Positions 16,518-23,241 of a stretch of DNA of 49,068 nt are shown piece by piece. The notes beneath the pieces were generated by a model. The model did not search any database, had not been told where the DNA came from, and saw only the letters and a list, made by a program, of their open reading frames with translations. Numbering within the stretch: the stretch's first letter is position 1; each line of letters opens with the position of its first letter. The stretch is from Bradyrhizobium sp. LHD-71 (GTDB lineage Bacteria > Pseudomonadota > Alphaproteobacteria > Rhizobiales > Xanthobacteraceae). The position numbers and the translations under genes were made by a program. The DNA lies in contig NZ_JAVIFX010000044.1 of NCBI RefSeq assembly GCF_031157255.1, forward strand, positions 1 through 49,068. The letters run 5' to 3'.

Positions 16518-18170
16518 ATGATCCGCGCCGATATCGTCAAACTCTACAAAGCCGTCCATAGCTGGATTGGCATCAGTTGTGGTTTCGCGCTGTTCATCGC
16601 CTTCTATGCGGGGGCGCTCACCATGTTTCAGGAGCCGATCGCACGCTGGGCGTCACCGCCCGCCGTGGGCGTGGCGGCCGTGCCGCTGGACGATGCGCTT
16701 CGTCTTCTCGAATTAGTAGCCGCCGCCCATCCTGAAGCGCGGGAGGAAGGCATCACGCTGCATCTGTGGGGACACGAGAACGAGCCCGCGCGGGTAACGT
16801 GGCTCGAGGACGCGCCGTATCAAGAAGGCCAGGCGCATGAGCACGTCCATTGGTGGGCGACGCTAAAACTTGATGGCACGCTGCTGGCCAAGCAGCAGGA
16901 GCCGTCCGAACTGGCGGAATTCATCAATGCAATCCACATGCGCGCCGGGATTCCAGGATCGTGGGGATCGTATTTTATGGGGGTGGTCTCGCTGCTCTAC
17001 GGCGTGGCGCTGATCGCTGGAGTGATCGTGCTACTGCCGTCGCTCGCCAAGGATTTCCTTGCGCTGCGTGTCGGCAAGAGCCTCAAACGCATGTGGCTGG
17101 ACGCGCACAACGTCGTCGGCGTTACAGCGCTCCCGTTTCACATTGCGATGGCAATAACGGCGACCTCATTGAGTTTCACCGGCCCACTCTGGTCCGTGCA
17201 GGAAAGTGTTGTTTTTGGCGGCAAGCAAGCGATCCTGATGGCAGGCGATGATGAGCTATTTGAGTCGCCAAAGCCGATCGGCGAGGCGGGTGCAATGATG
17301 GCCCCTTCGCAGTTGCTTCAAAAGCTCAAGATGCAGGCACCCGATTATGAGCCCAGGGTCATGATCTTCAGGAATTTTGGAGACAGAGCCGCTGTGGTGA
17401 GAGTCGCCGGAGCCGAGCGTGGCTATGTCGGAGATTCTCATCTCGGAAGCGTCATGCTCAGCGCCGTGACTGGCGAGTTGCTCAAGGACGGCACACGTCC
17501 ATCGCGTCAGGACCCGGATCGGCGCGCGTCGGAGACGTTCTACGGCCTGCACACCGGGCAGTATGACGGCGCAACGATCAGGTGGGCCTACTTCTTCCTG
17601 GGCCTCTCCGGCGCATGGCTGTTCTATAGCGGCAACCTGCTGTGGATCGAGACGCGGCGGAGGAAGGCTCGCAAAGGCGGCGAGGTCGAGCAATCGCGCT
17701 CCACGCGCCTTTTGGGCAGCGCGACCGTAGGCGTTTGCCTCGGCTGCGTCGCGGGCATCTCGCTTACCATCGTGGCGGCCAAGTGGCTGCACGGCCGCGT
17801 CGCCGATCTCAATGCATGGCACGCATATATCTACTATGCGGTGTTCCTCGGTTCGGTCGCATGGGCCTTTGCATGGGGTGTGGCGCGCTCGGCGGTGCAT
17901 CTGCTGTGGCTCTGCGCAGCCGCCACGATGGCGATCCCGCTGACCACGCTCACCGCGCTGCTGCCCCCGGCGCTCGGCATGTGGGCGCATGGCAGCGCCG
18001 CAACGATCGGCGTCGATGTCGTCGCTTTCATCGGCGCGCTCTGCTTGGCCTGGATGGCGATCTCCACCGCGCGACGCGTCAAGCTCGGCCCTGCCGACAG
18101 CATCTGGTCCATCCGCAAACCGGAGAACCGCACGGAGGTGCGTGAGTCCGTCGCCATCGCGGCAGAGTAA
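16518..18170 (+). CDS. PepSY-associated inner-membrane protein (PiuB type)
   Basis: A 550-aa inner-membrane protein. The N-terminal helix KLYKAVHSWIGISCGFALFIAFYAGAL is the family start; further membrane segments follow near 155-180, 200-230, 355-380, 405-430, 440-460, 470-490 and 500-520, with soluble PepSY-type parts between (about 60-140 and 235-350). It ends the Fec cassette. Family members are thought to act in reductive release or transport of iron from siderophores at the inner membrane, but the mechanism is not proven. ATG 16518 has TGAGGG upstream and sits seven bases after the previous stop. Confidence 0.88.
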   Translation: MIRADIVKLYKAVHSWIGISCGFALFIAFYAGALTMFQEPIARWASPPAVGVAAVPLDDALRLLELVAAAHPEAREEGITLHLWGHENEPARVTWLEDAPYQEGQAHEHVHWWATLKLDGTLLAKQQEPSELAEFINAIHMRAGIPGSWGSYFMGVVSLLYGVALIAGVIVLLPSLAKDFLALRVGKSLKRMWLDAHNVVGVTALPFHIAMAITATSLSFTGPLWSVQESVVFGGKQAILMAGDDELFESPKPIGEAGAMMAPSQLLQKLKMQAPDYEPRVMIFRNFGDRAAVVRVAGAERGYVGDSHLGSVMLSAVTGELLKDGTRPSRQDPDRRASETFYGLHTGQYDGATIRWAYFFLGLSGAWLFYSGNLLWIETRRRKARKGGEVEQSRSTRLLGSATVGVCLGCVAGISLTIVAAKWLHGRVADLNAWHAYIYYAVFLGSVAWAFAWGVARSAVHLLWLCAAATMAIPLTTLTALLPPALGMWAHGSAATIGVDVVAFIGALCLAWMAISTARRVKLGPADSIWSIRKPENRTEVRESVAIAAE

Positions 18171-18213
18171 CCGGCATGGGTCCACGACCAACTCGTCGCC
18201 AAAAGCACAACAA

Positions 18214-18238
18214 CGAACTTCCCGACCGGGGAAGTTCG
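18214..18238 (+). terminator. Hairpin at the end of the Fec cassette
   Basis: A ten-bp perfect inverted repeat CGAACTTCCC (18214-18223) and GGGAAGTTCG (18229-18238), 44 bases after the PepSY gene stop. There is no T run after it, so termination is likely but not certain. Confidence 0.6.
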
Positions 18239-18350
18239 CCGCAGGTTAGCCAGCTACAATTCGCTATATCTCATCTCGGACATTGTCGTAGTCCACGGCA
18301 TCTTTAAGGAGCTTGGCGAAACTGATTGGGAGAACGGACAGCAAAAAATC

Positions 18351-18560
18351 ATGGACGAAGTGACGCGTGCCGCAAACGACATCAAAGGATTTTCTGCGGC
18401 GTTCACTAAGGCGATTTGGCTGCGTAAATTCGGTCAGGAGATGATTTGCGACCAAGTCTTAGAGGTTCGAGGCGCGCCTAGAGCGGAAGAAGTTTTCATT
18501 CCGTTCTTCGTGCAAATGCCGGGCGAGCAACCATTGAGCGATCTGACAACTTTCCGCTAG
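18351..18560 (+). pseudogene. Gene fragment without clear start, unknown function
   Basis: From the ATG at 18351 the frame encodes 69 aa (MDEVTRAANDIKGFSAAFTK...) ending at 18560. The same frame stays open upstream to 18171 and reads YNSLYLISDIVVVHGIFKELG just before, which looks like real protein, yet has no ATG/GTG/TTG start there. So it is probably the 3' end of a gene cut off when the left island part was joined. I recognise no family. Confidence 0.4.
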
Positions 18561-18995
18561 GCCGCCGAGCTCCACGCGACCTCCCATATTCGTGAATAGG
18601 TTGACGCACGTCGTTTGCTGCTCAGCGCGCTTCAAGAACGCCAATTCGGCGCGCCCGGCGACAGCATCACACGATTAGCCGGGCGACCGCCGCTTTCTGG
18701 ATCGTTCGAAATATTCACTGTGCGGATCGTGTCGTTGCCGTATCGGAACATCGCCTGCCGCGCGGTCCCACTGGTCCGGGCGTCTTGCCAAGCGTCGGTG
18801 CCTGAGGGGGGCGGTCAAGACCAATCGCTGCGTAATCAAACGCGGGCCGCGGGTAATACTATCGGGAACATGGCACGAACAAGGTCCACGGATTTTCCAC
18901 GGATCATAGCGTCGTCTTTGCGTTTTGTTCTGTTCTGAGCTGCCGGATGAGGCAGTGCCGCCTGGCCAAAAACCGCAGGAAATCAAGCGGGAGAC
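18561..18995. other. 435-bp region without a supported gene
   Basis: Only short open frames with no start signal or family likeness (the longest is 107 aa at 18615-18938, plus strand). It probably is decayed island sequence next to the second tRNA-Val 3' fragment. Confidence 0.5.
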
Positions 18996-19042
18996 TGGTG
19001 GGCACTGAAGGGATCGAACCTTCGACCTTCCCCGTGTGAAGG
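18996..19042 (-). pseudogene. Second 3' fragment of tRNA-Val(CAC), internal attachment site
   Basis: On the minus strand: loop TTCACAC, stem GGGGA, AGGTC, T arm GAAGG-TTCGATC-CCTTC, acceptor AGTGCCC, A and CCA. The 5' half is missing. T arm and acceptor differ in sequence from the fragment at 10929, so it came with an element rather than by duplication of the native end. It would pair with the native 5' half at 23133-23171 with only one G-U in the acceptor stem, as expected for an element that restores the gene on entry. Confidence 0.88.
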
Positions 19043-19099
19043 CTTGGCCCTTATTCTGCGACCCCTATTTTTATAGGCTTTTCTGCATTCTCACATCTG

Positions 19100-19118
19100 A
19101 CCTCACACATTTTTCACA
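19100..19118. repeat. 19-bp direct repeat, left copy
   Basis: ACCTCACACATTTTTCACA is identical at 22989-23007. Each copy lies beside a tRNA-Val fragment (58 bp from the one at 18996-19042; 126 bp from the one at 23133). The pair may be integrase arm-binding sites of the right island part. Confidence 0.7.
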
Positions 19119-19318
19119 CCACCAGATGATGCGCGTACTTCAGAGACCGCAAGCAAAATCAATTATTTAGAGAAGGGGAAGCTCTTCACAATTATCGTAT
19201 TGAGATCGTTTGCTTTTCCAAATAGGACTGTCCCCGTCGGTTCCTTGAACAGGCGCAGCCCGAGTAGTACGTTGTTTGCATTCCTTTCACTCTAATTCTT
19301 TTCGCATATTATCCTCCA

Positions 19319-20020
19319 ATGTCCTGCAGTCGTGGGCCAGCAAACCCCAATCGTCATACGACGTTGAGATTGTTTGCGGATTCCGGCGGTTACTGCCAGA
19401 ATCCGAAGTGCAGCAATCGGCTGTTTGTCGATACCGGCACCGAGAACGTCCATGTCGCGGAAATGGCCCACATCATCGCGGCTAGCGATAGTGGACCTCG
19501 CGCCGACGCCAAGGTCTCGGCAGTGGACAGAGGCTCATACGATAACCTGATCCTGCTCTGCGCCAATTGCCACACGACGATCGACAAGGCCGCTAAAGAT
19601 TTCCCTGACGTGGTGGTCAGAGATTGGAAACGCAAACACGTCGACCGCATCGCGTCGCTATTCGGCGCGATGGAGTACGCTGACCGCGTTTCGGCGCGTG
19701 GGGCGATTGAGCCCGCGCTTGCCGAGAACCGTGCCGTGTTCGATCAGTACGGCCCAAACAATGACTATCGCGCAGACCCGGAGAGCGAGCTGGCGAAGGT
19801 CTGGCAGCGGAAGATGCGTGCGATCATACTGCCCAACAACCGCAAGGTATTGACCGTTCTGGACGCCAACAGCCGTCATCTCACCGGCGATGAGCGGAAG
19901 ACCCTTGAAGCTTTTCGCCAGCACATAGACGACTTGGAAGCAAAGCACATCGGCGAAGGGACTGGCGATGTCGCCAGCCAGTTTCCTGCCGGCATGAATA
20001 CCATTTTGTCGGGCGCTTAG
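19319..20020 (+). CDS. HNH endonuclease-domain protein
   Basis: A 233-aa protein. Residues about 18-110 form an HNH nuclease domain: zinc ligands Cys26, Cys31, Cys81, Cys84 and the active-site His51 (MAHII), Asn76 (YDNLILL) and His85 (CANCH) are all present. The C-terminal 120 residues are helical and match nothing I know; the second domain is too short for a SAVED sensor. It is the first gene of a three-gene operon (gaps of 1 and 4 bp). There is no ribosome site before the ATG at 19319 and an AT-rich TATTAT lies just upstream, so the mRNA may be nearly leaderless. A role as DNA-cutting effector of a defence or conflict system is inference from context. Confidence 0.85.
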   Translation: MSCSRGPANPNRHTTLRLFADSGGYCQNPKCSNRLFVDTGTENVHVAEMAHIIAASDSGPRADAKVSAVDRGSYDNLILLCANCHTTIDKAAKDFPDVVVRDWKRKHVDRIASLFGAMEYADRVSARGAIEPALAENRAVFDQYGPNNDYRADPESELAKVWQRKMRAIILPNNRKVLTVLDANSRHLTGDERKTLEAFRQHIDDLEAKHIGEGTGDVASQFPAGMNTILSGA

Positions 20021-20021
20021 C

Positions 20022-20681
20022 ATGGCCAATCACACCCCAGTCGAGACGACCCAATGGGTCGCTGAGGCTCTGCGAAAAACTGATGAAGTGTCCAATGTCG
20101 ATGTGTTGGATGACCAGGTGCTGCGCGTCGAGCGCACGAAATACGCGCCCTTCGTTGCGGGCATTGTCTCGAAGACCCGCGTGCACGCCGACGATATCAG
20201 ACCATTGGTCGAGTCTACGCACGGTGTGGAGATCATCGCCAACGTTCCGAAGGAGGCCGTCTGGACCGGAGACGCAATTCGCCTGGCTCAGAACAATAGC
20301 GTCGCGACCGGCGTGTTCGGTGATCTTTACCGCGTGCTCGGAGAGTCGAACGTGCGAGGCTTTCAGCAGAGGGAGATCGCGTTCATCGAGCGTGGGCTAC
20401 GCCAGCACGACCGTGTCACGAGTTTCGAGCGCGACTACGACAAGGTCTATCGCCTCAGCCGCAAGGGAGGGTTGCCTGATCTGACGGCCGCGATGCTGAA
20501 CGAATACGAACTGACAACGGATCATATCCGCACCGCGCGTGACCGTTACGGAAAGTTCGACGTTGCCGTGAACACCAATCCGAACGGTACGATCACTCGT
20601 TCTGCCTTAGATGCTGCGAATGCCATGGGCATCGAAATCCTCAAGTGGGGTCCGTTCTTCGGACGCATCAACAAGAAATGA
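20022..20681 (+). CDS. Unknown protein, middle gene of the HNH operon
   Basis: A 219-aa soluble protein with no signal peptide or membrane segment. It starts one base after the HNH gene stop (TAGCATG). I recognise no family. Distinct segments are VEIIANVPKEAVWTGDAI (about 70-87), GVFGDLYRVLGESNVRGFQQRE (split at about 99-120) and a C-terminal alternation of strand and helix (FDVAVNTNPNGTITRSALDA, then GIEILKWGPFFGRI). The C-terminal pattern is loosely like the end of Mrr-type restriction folds, but no PD-(D/E)xK motif is clear. The tight spacing suggests it forms a complex with, or controls, the HNH protein. Confidence 0.8.
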   Translation: MANHTPVETTQWVAEALRKTDEVSNVDVLDDQVLRVERTKYAPFVAGIVSKTRVHADDIRPLVESTHGVEIIANVPKEAVWTGDAIRLAQNNSVATGVFGDLYRVLGESNVRGFQQREIAFIERGLRQHDRVTSFERDYDKVYRLSRKGGLPDLTAAMLNEYELTTDHIRTARDRYGKFDVAVNTNPNGTITRSALDAANAMGIEILKWGPFFGRINKK

Positions 20682-20685
20682 CTGA

Positions 20686-21048
20686 ATGCCAGAACACGCC
20701 GCTTTCAACGTTTTGCTTGAGGAGGTGCATCGGCTCAGAACCTTGGTGCCCGGCAGCCGGTGGTTCCTATTTGGATCGATCACGACGGCTAGGCGGCCAG
20801 TCGGCGACATCGACCTTCTGGTGGTTTGCGAGACGAGCGATGGGTGTGCCTTTGTCCGCTCGGAACTCGGCCCTGCTTGCTCGCGGTGGCCAATTCACCT
20901 CTTACTATTGACCGTTAGCGAGGAGGCAGAAGTCAAGTTCATCGAAGGGCAGGGCGCGATCGAGATCGCCGATTCAAGATACCGAGATGGCGCTGATCAA
21001 GGAGCAGTCTCCGATGATCGGGACAGTTTTTGGACTGCTGCTCGTTAA
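20686..21048 (+). CDS. Small nucleotidyltransferase-domain protein
   Basis: A 120-aa protein with the pol-beta type nucleotidyltransferase core: FLFGS at 27-31, then GDIDLLVV at 40-47 with the metal-binding Asp41 and Asp43. The third acidic position is not acidic: the strand reads PIHLLLLT with His71. It is smaller than a CD-NTase and lacks the other CBASS features. It starts four bases after the middle gene. MNT proteins act in toxin-antitoxin pairs by adding AMP to partners; here the usual HEPN partner is missing. A regulatory role on the HNH protein or middle protein is a guess. Confidence 0.8.
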   Translation: MPEHAAFNVLLEEVHRLRTLVPGSRWFLFGSITTARRPVGDIDLLVVCETSDGCAFVRSELGPACSRWPIHLLLLTVSEEAEVKFIEGQGAIEIADSRYRDGADQGAVSDDRDSFWTAAR

Positions 21049-21192
21049 TCGTTCGCTCGTGACTCTATCCGGTTTCGCGCCGCTGTTCGGGCTTAACGGA
21101 CGCGCCTTGACCCGCATCGCCTCAATTTATGAGTACACGCCCAAGCGATGGAAAAGCCGCGGGTGGTCCAGCGGATTGCTCAATGCCGGGCG

Positions 21193-21267
21193 TGGTGGGC
21201 GCACATGGGATCGAACCATGGACCTTTCGCGTGTGAAGCGAACGCTCTCCCGCTGAGCTATGCGCCC
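21193..21267 (-). tRNA. tRNA-Val(CAC), complete, carried inside the island
   Basis: A complete 75-nt cloverleaf on the minus strand: acceptor GGGCGCA/TGCGCCC, D arm GCTC/GAGC, anticodon stem TTCGC/GCGAA with loop TTCACAC (anticodon CAC, Val, codon GTG), T arm CATGG/CCATG, and encoded CCA. All stems pair. Its stems differ from the split native tRNA-Val(CAC), so it is a separate gene, not a rebuilt copy. It sits between the HNH operon and the convergent two-gene module. Since the native gene is broken, this may be the working copy for this anticodon. Confidence 0.95.
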
Positions 21268-21315
21268 TGAGCCTCTATGCACTTTTCGGAGGTCTAGCCC
21301 AGCCTCGGCGCAAGC

Positions 21316-21729
21316 TCAAGTTTTTTCCTCGGCTTTGGTTGAAGCACGCGGGTGAAAGCACCCTCGGGCAATCGCGAGGCGCTTCAACCTTTTCGCGATC
21401 GTCTTATGCTGACTGGTCTTGTGTGGGGAATAGTCGGCGATTGCATGGGCTGGATTATTAAGCTCGGGCAGCGGGTCTGGGTGACAGATGATCGCCTCGC
21501 TCGCAAAGTCTCCGACGCTTAGTCCGTATACAGCTATCGTTGCCCCGCCATTTTCCTGGAACAGGGTGAACGACGCCTCGGGCGTTATGGCACTGGATCG
21601 GTCAACCGATAATTTGTTCTGGTCCTTGGGCGTGGGCCTGAAGGGCTGGCTTGACGGCACTCCATCCTCAACGAATCCAGGATGGATCTGCCGAAACAAG
21701 ACCTCGTCATGGTCCGACAAAGGCTGCAT
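21316..21729 (-). CDS. Unknown 137-aa protein of a two-gene module
   Basis: A small soluble protein beginning with FRQIHPGFVEDGVPSSQPF and RPTPKDQNKLSVDR, then a middle part ending in NPAHAIADY and a basic C-terminal tail rich in Lys/Arg (KTIAKRLKRLAI). I know this N-terminal pattern from small uncharacterised bacterial proteins that are often encoded next to a longer unknown partner, as here. Its ATG overlaps the upstream stop (TGATG), so the pair is translationally coupled. The tail could bind nucleic acid. Function unknown. Confidence 0.78.
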   Translation of the reverse strand: MQPLSDHDEVLFRQIHPGFVEDGVPSSQPFRPTPKDQNKLSVDRSSAITPEASFTLFQENGGATIAVYGLSVGDFASEAIICHPDPLPELNNPAHAIADYSPHKTSQHKTIAKRLKRLAIARGCFHPRASTKAEEKT

Positions 21730-22862
21730 CAGTTTTGGCCTTTTACTCTGTTATCAAATTCATTGAGAAAGTCGGCGCTCAAATCAATAAACGGCGTTGG
21801 TGCAATCTCTCTATTGCCTTCAATCTCGACACCGTACAGCTCGACTCCTCCACTGCCGAGAAACTCGACAGTGAGATCCCAACCTTCAACCTCAAACTCA
21901 AAGGTGATCCCGCCCTCCAGCGTCGGGTAGACCTTGTACGTCCTCGATAGACTTGGTCTTCTCGAGAGAAACCGGAAGGCATTCTCAAGCGCAGCTGGCG
22001 CGATCTTGTCGCCTGAACCGTCGTGCCAGCCCGGCTCCAATCTGCCAATTTCCTCAATCCGCGTCCGGCACCGTTGAACGTGTGCGCCGATCTCTGCGTC
22101 AATTAGGCCGACGTCAAAAACCTCGACGATACTCCTGAGCTGATCGTTGTTGTCCATCTCGACTTGAAGATCGAACTGGACTTCTGATTCTATGTTTCCA
22201 TCAAACTCATCTTTGACCCGATCGGCTTCAAGCGGGATCTTGATTTCTTTGTAAGTGCTTGTCGAAACGAGTATGTGCCCCCCAACGCCAACATCGTCGA
22301 TTTGGGTACCCCGCAAGGTGCCGACACTTTCAATCCGAGATTGATACGTTTCTCTGACGCGAGTGATCAGGGCCTTGCGACGAACGCTATCCAGATAGAC
22401 GACGCCGCCATCGGCACCTTTGGTGCCAACAAACTCGATGCGTTCGCTGTTGCGTAAACCTGAGCCGAGTTTGTTGAGAGCGCGAATGTGTTCCGATCCC
22501 AAAGATTTTGGGAACTGTCCATGACCTGCTCCGTCAATGAGGGCGACCAGTTGACCGAAAGAACTGTCGACGATGGACTCAAGCTGATCGACAAAGCCTG
22601 GAAGCGCCGCCTGCGCGGTAGATCGGTCCCAGTCCAGATTGGGGATCGCACTACCGTCTTCAATTGCGATTAGGTCGAGCGAAATGCTTTTGTCGAAGCC
22701 CTTTGGAACGCGCTGCCGATCAGCGTGTAGTGCTCGCCACTCGTCTTTCGCATAGGCAACGAGCAAATCTCGGAATGCTGGCAAATCCGTAAGCACGTCA
22801 ACAGGCAAGCGCGTGCCGTTAAAGCGTGCCCCTTCGTATCGAAGTTTAAAGCTCTTGCCCAA
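21729..22862 (-). CDS. Unknown 377-aa protein of a two-gene module
   Basis: A soluble, acidic protein with three visible parts: N-terminal about 1-85 (SFKLRYEGARFNGTRLPVDV and FDKSISLDLIAIEDGS), a middle of mixed strands (about 90-260), and a C-terminal about 270-365 with LEPGWHDGSGDKIAPAALE, VYPTLEGGITFEFE and VEFLGSGGVELYGVE. The C-terminal W-DG-G...YPT--GGI pattern recurs in uncharacterised bacterial proteins. There is no signal peptide, membrane segment or known catalytic motif. It is the first gene of a pair with the 137-aa protein. Upstream lies an AT-rich 270-bp stretch with the second 19-bp repeat. Confidence 0.8.
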   Translation of the reverse strand: MGKSFKLRYEGARFNGTRLPVDVLTDLPAFRDLLVAYAKDEWRALHADRQRVPKGFDKSISLDLIAIEDGSAIPNLDWDRSTAQAALPGFVDQLESIVDSSFGQLVALIDGAGHGQFPKSLGSEHIRALNKLGSGLRNSERIEFVGTKGADGGVVYLDSVRRKALITRVRETYQSRIESVGTLRGTQIDDVGVGGHILVSTSTYKEIKIPLEADRVKDEFDGNIESEVQFDLQVEMDNNDQLRSIVEVFDVGLIDAEIGAHVQRCRTRIEEIGRLEPGWHDGSGDKIAPAALENAFRFLSRRPSLSRTYKVYPTLEGGITFEFEVEGWDLTVEFLGSGGVELYGVEIEGNREIAPTPFIDLSADFLNEFDNRVKGQN

Positions 22863-22988
22863 ATCGCCAGATCCGTACGTACAAAATATCTAGCCTTCAA
22901 AGCCAATGGTGCCAAACAGAAACGGCAAACACGATTACCGGGATCGTGTGAGTAGGCTAGGTGCAGCGGTGGCTTATGGCGCGGCTAA

Positions 22989-23007
22989 ACCTCACACATT
23001 TTTCACA
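22989..23007. repeat. 19-bp direct repeat, right copy
   Basis: Identical to 19100-19118 and in the same orientation; a partial extra TTTTTTCACG follows at once. It lies between the two-gene module and the tRNA-Val 5' half. Confidence 0.7.
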
Positions 23008-23132
23008 TTTTTTCACGCAGGTTCATGCTTTGTCCTGCACGTTGATGCACATAACCGCTAAGCTGATTTCGCTAACGCTTTGATTATGAGACGGAAAATG
23101 CGCCAAGACGAAAGTTCCAAATATGGAACTCT

Positions 23133-23171
23133 CCGTGTGAAGGGGACGCTCTCCCGCTGAGCTAAGCGCCC
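23133..23171 (-). pseudogene. Orphan 5' half of tRNA-Val(CAC), right attachment site
   Basis: On the minus strand from 23171: acceptor GGGCGCT, TA, D arm GCTC-AGCGGGA-GAGC, G, anticodon stem TCCCC and loop TTCACAC, then GG. After that the sequence (GAGAGTTCCATATTTGGAAC) is no tRNA: the 3' anticodon stem has one mismatch and there is no T arm or acceptor. Joined to the fragment at 10929-10975 it makes a perfect tRNA. So integration of the right island part did not rebuild this gene, or the rebuilt 3' half was later lost. Confidence 0.9.
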
Positions 23172-23241
23172 GGACGCATGGTCCGCGATTTACGAAGCGC
23201 AGGGTGGGGTGTCAAGCAAGGAAGAGCCGCAAAAGGCTGCC

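Larger units (their letters stand above)
10929..23171. mobile_element. Composite genomic island integrated in tRNA-Val(CAC)
   Basis: About 12.2 kb bounded by the two halves of one tRNA-Val(CAC) gene: 3' half at 10929-10975, 5' half at 23133-23171. The 11-bp CCGTGTGAAGG (anticodon loop region, plus-strand reading) is shared at both junctions and at an internal 3' fragment (18996-19042), which marks it as the crossover core. The internal fragment divides the island into a left part (10976-18995: integrase remnant, Fec iron cassette) and a right part (19043-23132: HNH operon, complete tRNA-Val, two-gene module). Stacked integration at one tRNA is the simplest reading. No complete integrase remains, so the island is probably fixed. 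Valine tRNA genes are known targets of large islands in Bradyrhizobium. Confidence 0.85.

Noticed and set aside
18615-18938. A 107-aa open frame in the gap before the second tRNA fragment
   Set aside because: No ribosome site, no domain-like segment and random-looking composition.
19319-21048. CBASS system with HNH effector
   Set aside because: The HNH protein has no room for a SAVED domain and the nucleotidyltransferase is far too small for a CD-NTase.
20022-21048. MNT-HEPN toxin-antitoxin pair
   Set aside because: The middle protein lacks the HEPN Rx4-6H motif in a suitable helix.
23109-23132. Rebuilt T arm for the 5' tRNA-Val half (GTTCCATATTTGGAAC)
   Set aside because: It can form a six-bp hairpin, but lacks the TTC loop, acceptor and CCA, so it is not a tRNA 3' half.
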